Of a DNA stretch of 64,000 nt, positions 24,670 through 34,479 are shown in pieces (within the stretch, counting starts at the first letter, position 1; every line of letters starts with the position of its first letter). The stretch is from Pedobacter sp. SL55 (GTDB taxonomy: Bacteria; Bacteroidota; Bacteroidia; Sphingobacteriales; Sphingobacteriaceae). Under the pieces are notes generated by a model. It saw only the letters and a list, made by a program, of their open reading frames with translations, did no database searches and was not told where the DNA came from. The position numbers and the translations under genes are program-made. The stretch spans positions 62,001 to 126,000 of the forward strand of contig NZ_CP113059.1 of the NCBI RefSeq assembly GCF_026625705.1. The letters are read 5' to 3'.

Positions 24670-25572
24670 ATGAAAATAGCTGCCATAGATCTTGGAACTA
24701 ATACCTTTCATCTCATCATTGCTGAGCAAACTGCAAGTGAGCTGAAAATCATCTACAAAACCAATCAACCTATAAAACTAGGCGAAGATATCACTAAAGA
24801 AAATAAGATTATTCCTGCTGCATTTGAACGTGGTGTGAATTGCCTGAAAGATTTTAAGGCAAGCTTAGATGAGTACAACATAACCAAAATTAGAGCAGTT
24901 GCCACTTCGGGCGTTCGCAGCGCTAGCAATGGCCAAGTTTTCATCAACACCGTAAAAAAAGAAACCGGAATTACCATCGATATTATTGATGGAGAAGAAG
25001 AAGCAAACCTCATTTACGAAGGCGTAAAGCTAAGCGGTGCTATCCAAGGTAAATCGCTAATTATGGACATTGGTGGCGGCAGTACCGAATTTATTTTTTG
25101 TGACGAAAATGGATATTACTGGAAAAAGAGCTTCGATATTGGCGCTGCTAGATTGATGCAAAAATTTTTCAAGTCAGACCCAATTAGCAATACTGACCAA
25201 GAAAGCATTAACCAACATTTAAAAGATACGTTAACAGAACTTATCGCTTTTGGAAAAGAATTTGGAGCTACCACTTTAATTGGTTCTGCTGGTGCTTTTG
25301 AAACTTATGCCGAAGTAATAGATCCAACTATAGCTATTCGTGAAATGGCTAAGGCCCCCATAGCTATTGATGCTTATCATCAACTAAGTAAAAAACTGAT
25401 TGGCTCAACACATCAAGAGCGAGCAACAATGCCAAACCTCATTTCATTACGGGTAGATATGATTGTAATGGCATCCATCATTACCGATTATGTTTTGGCA
25501 GAACTTAACTTACTGCAAATTACTTTATCTACTTACGATTTGAAAATGGGTGTGTTACAAACAATTAAATAG
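24670..25572 (+). CDS. Ppx/GppA family phosphatase
   Basis: Exopolyphosphatase or guanosine pentaphosphate phosphatase of 300 residues in the ASKHA actin-like ATPase superfamily. The phosphate-1 motif is AAIDLGTNTFHLIIAE at the N-terminus, and the phosphate-2 motif is SLIMDIGGGSTEFIF near residue 135; a third glycine-rich loop is TLIGSAGAFE. Only the core domains are present, with no C-terminal HD domain, as is common in Bacteroidota. It would affect polyphosphate or (p)ppGpp levels. It is monocistronic by position. Confidence 0.88.
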   Translation: MKIAAIDLGTNTFHLIIAEQTASELKIIYKTNQPIKLGEDITKENKIIPAAFERGVNCLKDFKASLDEYNITKIRAVATSGVRSASNGQVFINTVKKETGITIDIIDGEEEANLIYEGVKLSGAIQGKSLIMDIGGGSTEFIFCDENGYYWKKSFDIGAARLMQKFFKSDPISNTDQESINQHLKDTLTELIAFGKEFGATTLIGSAGAFETYAEVIDPTIAIREMAKAPIAIDAYHQLSKKLIGSTHQERATMPNLISLRVDMIVMASIITDYVLAELNLLQITLSTYDLKMGVLQTIK

Positions 25573-25654
25573 TAAGTCATTCCAGATTTATTCTGAAACC
25601 ACGAAGTACTCAGCGCAGCTAATCGTAATGCGGTAGACATACAACTTTTTAAGC

Positions 25655-25690
25655 GCTTTAAGATTCCCGCCTATGCGGGAATGACGACTG
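25655..25690. repeat. Short palindrome, REP-like
   Basis: GATTCCCGCCTATGCGGGAA is a hairpin with six-base G/C-rich arms followed by TGACG. It lies between the convergent ppx and lolE-like genes and may terminate both. Confidence 0.55.
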
Positions 25691-25748
25691 GGTGTAAAAA
25701 ATAGCAGGTGCAAAACTTATAGGTAAACCTAGCTACTTCCAACCTAAC

Positions 25749-26969
25749 TTACTTAAACCTTATCGCTTTCAGCGGACTTATCCTGCTTACCAACATAGAA
25801 GGAATAATTAAAACAAGAGCACAAATTAATATGGTGGCTAAATTCAAAAGCAGCACATCGGTAAAATGCACCTCAATGGGCACATAATCTAAGTAATAGT
25901 TGGTTTGGTCTAGCTTAAATAAATGGGTGTATTGCTGCAAATAACAAAGACCAAGACCCAAAATATTACCCAGCAAAAGCCCTAAACTAACCAGATAAAT
26001 GGCATTGTAAAGAAAAATCTTCATCATACTGGTATTCGGCATTCCCATTGCTTTTAAAATACCAATCATATTGGTGCGCTCTAAAATCATAATCAGCAAT
26101 GCCGTAATCATGTTAATTAGGCCAACAATTAACATAAGTGTTAAAATTACGTTGGTATTTACATCCAATAGAGATAGCCACGTAAATATTTCTGGTGTAC
26201 TTTCCTGTACCGACCGAGACCTTAGCTTCAGTTCTAAGCTACTATAAACATCGTCGGCCACGGGCTTTAAAAGTTTAAAATCTTTGATACGCACTTCAAT
26301 GCCACCAGTTTCACTTGCTTGCCAATTGTTCAAACGCCTAATTAGCGCTAAATCTCCTATTACAAAGCTTTTATCTAAGTTTTCGATACCAATATGATAA
26401 ATGCCTACAATGGTCATTTTTCTCTTTCTAGGCGGATTTTGCACAAAATGCATGATAAAACTATCTCCAGTTTTGAGCATCAATCGTTTGGCTGTAAAAT
26501 CAGAAATGAGTATCTGTTGGGCAGATTTAGCATTGTCAGCAAAATCAATTACGCTACCACTTGCCAAGTGCTTTTTAATATAATCCCAGTTATATGTTTT
26601 GTCTATGCCTTTAAAATTTATACCTTCTACTTGGCCATTGGCCACAATAATGGCCGGTTTAGTTGCAAAAGGATAATAGGCGGCAATTTCCTTATTGTTG
26701 TTAAGATTGTTTATGGTGGTATCGTTAGGTATAAAAGGGGATTTTTCAAACGAACCATTCAAATCATAACGGTAAATCTGGATATCGCCAACAAAACCTC
26801 TAACCTTGTCTTGTATTTCGGTTTTAAAGCCCTTAATAATGGCTACCGAAAGTATCATTACCGCCAAACTTAGCATTACGCCAGCAATAGCAATACGTAC
26901 AATTAACTTAGAAAAGGTTCTTTCGGCCTTTAATGAAATACGTCTCGATATGAAATAGGCTACATTCAA
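25749..26969 (-). CDS. FtsX-like ABC transporter permease (LolC/E type)
   Basis: Inner-membrane permease of 406 residues with the topology of lipoprotein-releasing LolC/LolE: one N-terminal helix (LIVRIAIAGVMLSLAVMILSVAIIKGF), a 230-residue periplasmic MacB-like domain, and three C-terminal helices beginning at VILTLMLIVGLINMITALLIM. The sequence GILKAMGMPNTSM is the coupling-helix region conserved in the family. It would extract lipoproteins from the inner membrane with a LolD ATPase encoded elsewhere. The only in-frame start is a TTG at 26969; the next ATG frame closes at once. An upstream in-frame stop supports this. Confidence 0.85.
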   Translation of the reverse strand: MNVAYFISRRISLKAERTFSKLIVRIAIAGVMLSLAVMILSVAIIKGFKTEIQDKVRGFVGDIQIYRYDLNGSFEKSPFIPNDTTINNLNNNKEIAAYYPFATKPAIIVANGQVEGINFKGIDKTYNWDYIKKHLASGSVIDFADNAKSAQQILISDFTAKRLMLKTGDSFIMHFVQNPPRKRKMTIVGIYHIGIENLDKSFVIGDLALIRRLNNWQASETGGIEVRIKDFKLLKPVADDVYSSLELKLRSRSVQESTPEIFTWLSLLDVNTNVILTLMLIVGLINMITALLIMILERTNMIGILKAMGMPNTSMMKIFLYNAIYLVSLGLLLGNILGLGLCYLQQYTHLFKLDQTNYYLDYVPIEVHFTDVLLLNLATILICALVLIIPSMLVSRISPLKAIRFK

Positions 26970-27046
26970 CTTTTTGCAATATTTTGTAACTTAGCAACAG
27001 TGCTAATTCAATTCCGTTTTAGCGCGCACATGTTTAAAACCTGATA

Positions 27047-28294
27047 ATGAACAAATCAACAGTACTTTTAAAGCTTTTCTTAATTGCATTTGCCTTTACC
27101 GCCTGCGGACAAAGCAGCAAAAAAACGCAGAAAACAAATCCAAACATCGTTAAAAACCAAACTTCAACACAGTTTAAAACTGGTGCCGAACAAACCGAAA
27201 TTTATCTTCCGCTACTTAAAGGTAAACGCGTAGGTATGGTGGTTAACCCAACATCCATTATTGGCACAACAACAACTGTTGACAGTTTACTAAAACGCGG
27301 TGTAAAAATAGTAAAGATTTTTGGTCCAGAGCATGGTTTTAGAGGGAATGCTAGTGCAGGCGTTCATGTAGGTAATGAAATTGATGCAAAAACTGGCATT
27401 AAAGTGGTTTCATTGTATGGCAAACAAAGTACACCGAGCAAAGAAAACTTGGCAGATGTTGATGTAATGATATTTGACATACAGGATGTTGGCGTTCGTT
27501 TCTACACTTACATCAACACGTTACAACGTGTAATGGAAGCTTGTGCCGCCAACGGCAAGGAAGTAATGATTCTCGATAGACCGAATCCAAACGGTTTTGT
27601 AATTGATGGCCCCATCTTAGATCTACAGTTTAAATCGGGTATCGGCTTTCAACCTATACCGGTGGCGCACGGCTTAACCGTGGGCGAATATGCGCAAATG
27701 TTAAATGGCGAAGGTTGGTTAAAAAATAAACTGAAATGCAAAATTACCGTAATTAAAAATGCCAACTATAGCCATGATATGCCTTACGAATTGCCAGTTG
27801 CACCTTCTCCAAACCTAAACACGCCACAATCTATCTTATTGTACCCCAGCACTTGTTTGTTCGAGGGCGTTTATATGAACTTAGGAAGAGGCACGCAATT
27901 TCCTTTTACGGTTTTAGGCGCCCCATACTACAAAGGTATTTACGAATTTTCTTTTAAGCCGGTTGGCATTAAAGGAATGGCTGAAACTCCACTTTTTAAA
28001 GACGAGGTTTGCTACGGTATAGATTTAAGAAATTATGATACTTCGATTTTCAGAAAAACCAGGCAAATCAACATCCAATGGGTAATGGAACTTTATAAAG
28101 CCTCTCCTAAAAAAGAAACTTTCTTTGACTCGAAATTGAGCAACCAATTACTACCAATTGAAAGATTAATTGGCGTAGCCGATTTTAGGCAACAGATTAT
28201 CAACGGTAAAAGCGAAACTGAAATTAGGGCAAGCTGGGAGCCAGGTTTGAGCAAGTACAAAGAAATGAGAAAGAAATATTTGCTATACAATTAG
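27047..28294 (+). CDS. namZ: Exo-beta-N-acetylmuramidase NamZ family lipoprotein
   Basis: Exported protein of 415 residues of the DUF1343 family, now known to include the exo-N-acetylmuramidase NamZ (GH171) that releases MurNAc from peptidoglycan fragments. It has a lipobox (FTACGQ) with Cys20, a low-complexity linker, and the family core: GPEHGFRGNASAGVHVGNEID, VMIFDIQDVGVRFYTYI and MILDRPNPNG. The C-terminal region LYPSTCLFEGVYMNLGRGTQFPF is also conserved. A cell-wall recycling role fits its NlpC/P60 relatives in this genome. It is divergent from the LolC/E-type gene. Confidence 0.88.
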   Translation: MNKSTVLLKLFLIAFAFTACGQSSKKTQKTNPNIVKNQTSTQFKTGAEQTEIYLPLLKGKRVGMVVNPTSIIGTTTTVDSLLKRGVKIVKIFGPEHGFRGNASAGVHVGNEIDAKTGIKVVSLYGKQSTPSKENLADVDVMIFDIQDVGVRFYTYINTLQRVMEACAANGKEVMILDRPNPNGFVIDGPILDLQFKSGIGFQPIPVAHGLTVGEYAQMLNGEGWLKNKLKCKITVIKNANYSHDMPYELPVAPSPNLNTPQSILLYPSTCLFEGVYMNLGRGTQFPFTVLGAPYYKGIYEFSFKPVGIKGMAETPLFKDEVCYGIDLRNYDTSIFRKTRQINIQWVMELYKASPKKETFFDSKLSNQLLPIERLIGVADFRQQIINGKSETEIRASWEPGLSKYKEMRKKYLLYN

Positions 28295-28404
28295 AACAAG
28301 GAATAAAGAGCAAAGAATAAGGATTCGAAGTTTAACAACTATTATCTTTATTCCTTGTTTTTTTATCAAAATCGTAATTCGTAAATCTAAAATCGTAAAT
28401 CTCC

Positions 28405-29061
28405 CTACCAAGCCTGATCGCCAACCAGCGGCACAAACCTAAAAGTATCCAATTCTATTCTATCGTATTCGTTTTCGCTAACGCGGATTACGGTAATCAT
28501 CTTCTGAGATTTTTCGTCTCCCACTGGGATAACTAAAATACCTCCTATTTTTAACTGTTTCAACAAGATTTCGGGCACAAAAGGAGCACCAGCAGTTACA
28601 ATTATTTTTGCATAAGGCGCATGCGCTTCAATACCTTTAGAGCCATCGCCTAAAAAGAAATTTGCTTGATAACCCATTCCGGGCAAAACTTTTATGGTTC
28701 TGGCATACAAGTTTTCTTGCCGCTCAATAGTAAAAACATTGGCGCCCAATTCTAGCAATATACAAGTTTGGTAGCCAGAGCCTGTCCCAATTTCTAGCAC
28801 TTTATCGCCTTTTTGAATATGCAGCAATTCTGTTTGGTAAGCTACTGTGTAAGGTTGCGAAATGGTTTGTCCATCTCCAATAGGAAAAGCAATATCTCTA
28901 TAAGCTTGGTTCCAAAATGTTTCATCAAAAAAGAAATGGCGAGGCACTTTTCCGATTGCCCGAAGTACCTTAGCATCAGATATTCCTCTTTCTTTTAAGA
29001 TTTCTACAAGTTTTTTTCTTGCTCCCTTTTCTCTGTAATTATCTACAAACTTATACGCCAT
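28405..29061 (-). CDS. pcm: Protein-L-isoaspartate O-methyltransferase
   Basis: SAM-dependent methyltransferase of 218 residues that repairs isoaspartyl residues in damaged proteins. Signature segments are IGDGQTISQPYTVA (residues 60-73) and the SAM-binding motif VLEIGTGSGYQTCIL, with later AKIIVTAGAPFVPEILLKQLKIGG. The ATG at 29061 is preferred; a TTG three codons upstream is possible but gives no family-specific residues. It is a single gene between two plus-strand genes. Confidence 0.93.
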   Translation of the reverse strand: MAYKFVDNYREKGARKKLVEILKERGISDAKVLRAIGKVPRHFFFDETFWNQAYRDIAFPIGDGQTISQPYTVAYQTELLHIQKGDKVLEIGTGSGYQTCILLELGANVFTIERQENLYARTIKVLPGMGYQANFFLGDGSKGIEAHAPYAKIIVTAGAPFVPEILLKQLKIGGILVIPVGDEKSQKMITVIRVSENEYDRIELDTFRFVPLVGDQAW

Positions 29062-29214
29062 TTGCGTCAAAAATAGCTTTAAAGTCGGTATTTAACGAAA
29101 TTAAAGCCCATAATTTTTACCAACAATTTACTATACAAATAAAATAACGATGACTAATTGCCAAACAATTAATTTAATAAGTGAGCAAAAACAGTTACGG
29201 TAACAAATATTTTA

Positions 29215-29222
29215 TATTTTTG
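29215..29222 (+). promoter_or_regulatory. Candidate -7 box of the 29242 gene
   Basis: TATTTTTG matches TAnnTTTG and is 19 bases before the ATG. No clear -33 TTTG is visible in the AT-rich DNA upstream. Confidence 0.45.
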
Positions 29223-29241
29223 CACTATCAAGATCGTTTGC

Positions 29242-29925
29242 ATGAATAGAATTATACTGGTTATTGCTTCATTATTCATTAGCCTCTCAGCTTTTTCCCA
29301 AGTAGACGGAAATTATAATTACAGTATTGGTGTAAGAGGCTACAGCTTAATGCAAATGCCTAAAATTTTACAGCAAACTAATACCGAAGACTTTACTAAT
29401 ATGTGGTTAAATGGAGGGATGATTAAGTTTAACGATAACCAAATTGCGTTTAGAATTAGTGGGCACTACTTATTTAAAAGAGATTTTACCTTTAACAATA
29501 AATGCGATAATTGCGAAAACGCCAAAGGCAACATGACAGATTATGCGATTAAATTTGGTTTCGAGAAGAATTTCAATTATTCGGTAATACAACCTTATTT
29601 CGCTGCCGATTTTGGTTATAGATCTCATAGCTTTAAAGGAAATATACAGCCAGTTAATAGCGCTAGCTTAAGCACCACATCTTCTACTAACACCAGTAAG
29701 AGCGGTGGCGTTTTTAGTCCTACGCTGGGCATAAAAGCGAACATTGTTAACCAATTAAGTGTTTTTGTAGAGTCGAGTTTAGATTTTTATTACGCCTACG
29801 AACGTCAGGAAACCACTTACAATGACGTAGCCAATACCAGAACTTTTGCCAAGTACAATAGGTTAGAAACTTTATTAAATCCGGTTTCTGTTGGTATCCA
29901 AATTCATTTGGTACGTAAAAACTAA
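29242..29925 (+). CDS. Exported beta-barrel-like protein
   Basis: Protein of 227 residues with a signal peptide (1-19, ending SAFSQ) and repeating short amphipathic strands ending in a charged VRKN, resembling the Bacteroidota outer-membrane beta-barrel family. A serine/threonine-rich loop (SASLSTTSSTNTSKSGG) lies near residue 140, and a CDNCEN segment near residue 90. The function is unknown. Its last four bases overlap the end of convergent priA. Confidence 0.7.
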   Translation: MNRIILVIASLFISLSAFSQVDGNYNYSIGVRGYSLMQMPKILQQTNTEDFTNMWLNGGMIKFNDNQIAFRISGHYLFKRDFTFNNKCDNCENAKGNMTDYAIKFGFEKNFNYSVIQPYFAADFGYRSHSFKGNIQPVNSASLSTTSSTNTSKSGGVFSPTLGIKANIVNQLSVFVESSLDFYYAYERQETTYNDVANTRTFAKYNRLETLLNPVSVGIQIHLVRKN

Positions 29926-32396
29926 TAGGGATCTACGTCTATTTGTGTAATTACACTTTTAAATTCTTTCTGAGAATTGAAGTCTCTTATGGTATCTACC
30001 AATACCGTTTTAACTTTCTGCATAGCGGCGGTACGTTCAATTTTAAGGATAATTTGTTTGATATAGTAATTCCTTACCCTAGAAACCAAAGGCTGCTCTG
30101 GCCCCAAAACCCTTTTGCCTAACTGCCCCCTAAGATTTGAAGCCAAAGTTTGAGCAGCAATGTGAAGCACATTGGCATCTTTATGTTTAACGTTAATGAA
30201 AATTAACCTAGAAAAGGGCGGATAATTAAACTGTCTGCGTTCTTCCAATTCATCAGCATACATTTGTTCGTAATCGTTATTAATTACTTGTTTAATGATA
30301 CGATGATCGTCGGCATAAGCCTGTATACATACCTTTCCTTGTTTATCTCTTCGCCCTGCCCTACCTGCAACCTGTGCCAACAACTGGTAACTTCGTTCAA
30401 AAGCCCTAAAATCTGGGAAGTTCAATAACGTATCTGCGTTAATTACCCCAATTAAGCTCACATTTTCAAAATCCAAGCCTTTGGCTACCATTTGGGTTCC
30501 AATCAAGATATCGTTTTTCTTCTCTTGGAAATCACTGATAATTTGCTGCATCCCGTTTTTGGTTCTTGTGCTGTCTAAATCCAATCTGGCAATTCTCGCA
30601 TCGGGGAAAATCAAACTTAGCTCTTCTTCTATGCGCTCGGTACCAAAACCTTTTTGCTCTACATGTACAGAACCACAGGCCGGACAAACATTGATACTGC
30701 TTTGATGATAGCCACAATAGTGACAATGTAATTTACCGCTAGATTTGTGGTAGGTTAAGCTTACATCGCAATTCACACATTTTGGCGCATAGCCACAGGT
30801 AGCACAAATTAAAATGGTCGCATATCCCCTACGGTTTTGAAACAAAATTACCTGCTCCTTTTTTTCCAAAGCGTCGGCAATGTCATCAATCAAAACACTG
30901 GTAAAATAGGATGTCATTTTCTTACGCTTCGTTTCTTCAGCTATGCTTACCACTTCTTGCAAAGGCAATTGTACGCCACCAAAACGTTCGGTTAATTCTA
31001 CCAGCCCATATTTGTCGGTTTTGGCGTTGTAATAACTTTCTAAAGATGGCGTAGCAGAACCTAACACAACTTTGGCCTGGTGCAGATACGCTAAATAAAT
31101 GGCCGCATCTCTAGCCTGATATCGTGGCGCTGGGTCATATTGTTTGTAAGAGTTTTCGTGCTCTTCATCTACTACAATCAATTTTAAATCTGTAAAAGGC
31201 AACAGCACCGCAGATCTAGCTCCAAGCACCACCTGATAAGTACCTTCGAGCACTTTGTTCCAAATTTCTACACGCTCGTTATCATTAAATTTAGAATGAT
31301 AAACGCCAATTTTATTCCCGAAGTAGAGCTTTATTCTTTCGACAATCTGCGTAGTTAAAGCAATTTCTGGAAGCAGAAACAACACTTGTCCTCCGCCGGC
31401 AATGGCCTCTTCAATAAGCTTGATGTAAAGTTGGGTTTTACCCGCAGCAGTAACACCATGCAGCAAAACCACATCTTTGGTCTCGAACTGCTGTTTAACC
31501 TTTGCTAATGCCTCTTTTTGATGCTCGCTCAACTCAAAGTTGATATCAAACAACTCTCCGTCACTACTTAGCCTGCTAACAGGCCTTTTTTCGATGTTAA
31601 AAATTTCCTTATCAGTTAAAGCTTTTAACGCCGCTTGGCCGCTTCCACTTTCTTCTATGAGTTGATTTTTAGGTACAAACCCTTTGTCTTTGCTTAACTT
31701 CAGGTAGGCTAAAAGTGCATCTAACTGCTTGGGTGCTTTTTCCAATTGTTCAAACAATTTCCTCAAATTAGCCTCTTCGTGGTAGAAATCATTTAACCTT
31801 ACAAACGACTTTAACAAGGGTTTGTACTTGTCTACCACCTCTTCGGCAGCTACAATTACTTCTTTGGCAATTAAAGCATTAACTATCGGATAAACTGTTT
31901 TTTGCCCCAAAAGGCCAGCTACCTCATCAATACTGATACGATGTTGTTTATGCAGCACTTCAAAAATAATTTGCTCTTTATCGCTCAAATTAAGTTCGCC
32001 TGGCAGTTCGTCTTTTAGCAGCAAGACTGTTTCGCTTGCCAATTTTAAACCTGTTGGCAGAGCAGCAGCCATTACGTCGCCTTCGTTACAGAGGTAGTAT
32101 GAGGTAATCCAGTTCCAAAACTCAAATTGTTTTTCGGTAACCACCGGATGCTCGTCTACCACATCGATAATATATTTTGCTTGGTAGTGTTCTGGCGGAG
32201 TTTTGGTAATGCGCTTAACCAAGGCCGTATAAATTTTGTGCTTACCAAACTGCAGCACCACCCGTTTACCCACAGCAACAAGGTCGCTAAGTTCAAAAGG
32301 CACCCGATAAGTATAGTTTATAGCTAAAGAAAGTGGCAAAACCACTTCTACAAACAAGGTTTCTCGCTCCAAAAAATCCGACTCCGCAAAATCCAT
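29922..32396 (-). CDS. priA: Primosomal protein N' (PriA helicase)
   Basis: Replication-restart DNA helicase of 824 residues. In order it has the N-terminal DNA-binding domain, the Walker A motif HGVTAAGKTQLY, the helicase motif II VVDEEHE, motif III GSATPSLE, and a zinc-binding insertion with eight cysteines (CATCGYAPKCVNC and HCHYCGYHQSSINVCPACGS), followed by motifs V-VI (GTQMVAKGLDFENV and QVAGRAGR). The C-terminal domain ends DVDPY. PriA loads DnaB at stalled forks. It lies one base downstream of the DUF423 gene and is probably transcribed with it. Confidence 0.96.
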   Translation of the reverse strand: MDFAESDFLERETLFVEVVLPLSLAINYTYRVPFELSDLVAVGKRVVLQFGKHKIYTALVKRITKTPPEHYQAKYIIDVVDEHPVVTEKQFEFWNWITSYYLCNEGDVMAAALPTGLKLASETVLLLKDELPGELNLSDKEQIIFEVLHKQHRISIDEVAGLLGQKTVYPIVNALIAKEVIVAAEEVVDKYKPLLKSFVRLNDFYHEEANLRKLFEQLEKAPKQLDALLAYLKLSKDKGFVPKNQLIEESGSGQAALKALTDKEIFNIEKRPVSRLSSDGELFDINFELSEHQKEALAKVKQQFETKDVVLLHGVTAAGKTQLYIKLIEEAIAGGGQVLFLLPEIALTTQIVERIKLYFGNKIGVYHSKFNDNERVEIWNKVLEGTYQVVLGARSAVLLPFTDLKLIVVDEEHENSYKQYDPAPRYQARDAAIYLAYLHQAKVVLGSATPSLESYYNAKTDKYGLVELTERFGGVQLPLQEVVSIAEETKRKKMTSYFTSVLIDDIADALEKKEQVILFQNRRGYATILICATCGYAPKCVNCDVSLTYHKSSGKLHCHYCGYHQSSINVCPACGSVHVEQKGFGTERIEEELSLIFPDARIARLDLDSTRTKNGMQQIISDFQEKKNDILIGTQMVAKGLDFENVSLIGVINADTLLNFPDFRAFERSYQLLAQVAGRAGRRDKQGKVCIQAYADDHRIIKQVINNDYEQMYADELEERRQFNYPPFSRLIFINVKHKDANVLHIAAQTLASNLRGQLGKRVLGPEQPLVSRVRNYYIKQIILKIERTAAMQKVKTVLVDTIRDFNSQKEFKSVITQIDVDPY

Positions 32397-32397
32397 T

Positions 32398-32784
32398 CTA
32401 TTTATCTTTTAATGCTGCTAAAAACAAGAAAATCCACCCTAAAATAAAAAACAAACCACCAATAGGCGTTATGGGGCCTAACACCTGTGCAAACGATAAA
32501 TGATAAGCATCTTTAAGCGCTAACAAATATAATGACCCAGAAAAAAAGACAATGCCCAAAACGAAGGACAAGAAAGAAAAGCCAATAAGCTTATTTTTAT
32601 AACGGGCAAAAGTAGACAAGTATAAGATGGCAAAGGTATGGTAAAACTGATATTCGACCCCTTTTTGCCAAGTTTCTAACTGGCTTGGCGTAACCATGCT
32701 TTTTAAACCATGGGCACCAAAAGCACCTAATATTACGGCTAAAGCGCCAAAGAAAGCGGCAGTTAAGATTATTCTTTTGTTCAT
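32398..32784 (-). CDS. DUF423 family membrane protein (YgdD-like)
   Basis: Protein of 128 residues with four transmembrane helices. The family signature ILGAFGAHGLKSM near residue 20 and YQFYHTFAILYLS near 45 are clear, as is GPITPIGGLFFILGW near the C-terminus. Function is unknown. The ATG at 32784 fits the family start (MNKRIIL); a TTG lies two codons upstream. It precedes priA with a one-base gap. Confidence 0.85.
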   Translation of the reverse strand: MNKRIILTAAFFGALAVILGAFGAHGLKSMVTPSQLETWQKGVEYQFYHTFAILYLSTFARYKNKLIGFSFLSFVLGIVFFSGSLYLLALKDAYHLSFAQVLGPITPIGGLFFILGWIFLFLAALKDK

Positions 32785-32872
32785 GAGCAACGGCTTTAAA
32801 TAATGCTAAATTAAGAAAATGCCCTCACAATCTTACTAATCATAAAATTAAATTAAATTTGCCAAGGTTGAT

Positions 32873-34438
32873 ATGAGAAAGATATATATATTATTGGTTT
32901 TACTAACGCTCGGGGTATCGGGCATGGCGTACTTATACTTTTCAAATTTGAATAAAGAAAGTAGCGCAACAGATAACTCGTTAAATGTAGTATCGGCTGC
33001 TGCTCCAATTATTTTTACGTTTGATAGCGACAAAAGCTTCTATGAAATTCTTAGCGGCCAGCAGATCACAGACCACATTGTTGGCGAAGAGAAAAGCAAA
33101 TTATTAAGCGTTCTACGAGAAAAACTACTTAACAACAACAGCGTTAACCAACTTATTGAGGGCGAAAAAATAGTACTTGGCTTTTTACCAGGCGAACACA
33201 ACAAAGTAGATTTTGTAATGGCCACCCAAACCAAAAAAGCACAGCTAGACTTATCGCTTTTTAATAAATTAAACTTATCATTACAGAAACAAGGTAATTT
33301 TCACGAATTAAAATTTGGGGACAGCGCAACGTTTTATTTGGCCATCAATCAAAAATCGGTATTAATCTCTAACAGCCCAAATGCGCTGAACCAAATTACC
33401 CATACAGATAAAACCAAAAAAAATACATTTGCCGAGTACATTAGACAAAATATACGAGTAAACAAAAACACGCTAGCCAATATCTATATCGATTATGCTA
33501 AACTTCCGCTATTGCTAAAAAATATTTTAAACTCCAATCTCACTGGCGAGCTCAGCATTTTTAACAAACAACAAGCCTACGCCTCTTTAAGCTATAATTT
33601 TGGCAGCGATAAACTGCTACTAAACGGTTATACCGACATCCAGAACCAGCAGAATTATTTCAACCTTTTTGTGAACCAAAAAGAACAGAAAACAAGTATA
33701 GACCAGCTTTTTCCAGAGCAAACTGCCAATTATACCGTACTAGCTATAAATGACTACCAAAAATGGGCAGGTACACTTAAAGAGTTACAAAAAGAACTCA
33801 AAGAAGATACCAAGATTACGCAGCAAGAAAAAGCTATAAGCGAACAATACAGGATAGATATTAACCAAACTTTTCCGCAGTATTTTAACAAACAATTAGC
33901 TGTTCTGCAATTAAAAAGTGGCGAAAAAATGGGACTGATAGAAATCAAAAATGGCGATAAACTAGGGCAGTTACTTTTAGATTTAAGTAGTGAGTACGCT
34001 CCCGATATTAGAATTTTTAAGGAACCAAATTTATTGGCCAACTTTTTTGGCGAACCATTTAAAAAATTTGAACGCCCGTTTTACACCATTATTGATAATC
34101 ATTTTGTGGTAGCCAACTACGCAAGCACTATTCAAGTGTTTTTAAATAGCTACAAAAACAATCGTTTGTTGGCTAATACGGATGACTATATTAACTTTAA
34201 GGACCAGACTTCGAGCACCGCTACCATTGCTTTTTATATCAACAACAAAAACAGCAACGATATTTTTGGAAGAAATTTAAAACCAGCCTATTACAAACAA
34301 TATAAATCTGCAAAGGGCGTTAAGGATTACAATTCTTTTGGCTACCAACTCTCTGCAGATAATGGAAAGTTCATGAGCAATATCATTTTGCTTAAAAAAC
34401 AAACTAAAGTTGAGTTAGATAGCTTGAAAAGCAACTAA
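32873..34438 (+). CDS. Hypothetical membrane-anchored exported protein
   Basis: Protein of 521 residues with one N-terminal membrane anchor (YILLVLLTLGVSGMAYLYF). The extracytoplasmic part has repeated beta-rich stretches (ATFYLAINQKSVLISNSPNAL, then PFYTIIDNHFVVANYASTIQVFLNSY) resembling DUF3352-type proteins, in which a similar domain occurs twice. No enzyme motif is visible. It precedes the DUF5723-like outer-membrane gene by about 40 bases on the same strand; the pair may serve the envelope together. Confidence 0.65.
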   Translation: MRKIYILLVLLTLGVSGMAYLYFSNLNKESSATDNSLNVVSAAAPIIFTFDSDKSFYEILSGQQITDHIVGEEKSKLLSVLREKLLNNNSVNQLIEGEKIVLGFLPGEHNKVDFVMATQTKKAQLDLSLFNKLNLSLQKQGNFHELKFGDSATFYLAINQKSVLISNSPNALNQITHTDKTKKNTFAEYIRQNIRVNKNTLANIYIDYAKLPLLLKNILNSNLTGELSIFNKQQAYASLSYNFGSDKLLLNGYTDIQNQQNYFNLFVNQKEQKTSIDQLFPEQTANYTVLAINDYQKWAGTLKELQKELKEDTKITQQEKAISEQYRIDINQTFPQYFNKQLAVLQLKSGEKMGLIEIKNGDKLGQLLLDLSSEYAPDIRIFKEPNLLANFFGEPFKKFERPFYTIIDNHFVVANYASTIQVFLNSYKNNRLLANTDDYINFKDQTSSTATIAFYINNKNSNDIFGRNLKPAYYKQYKSAKGVKDYNSFGYQLSADNGKFMSNIILLKKQTKVELDSLKSN

Positions 34439-34479
34439 TAACCTATTTTTATAGTATAAAATTGATTTAGCTAATTTTA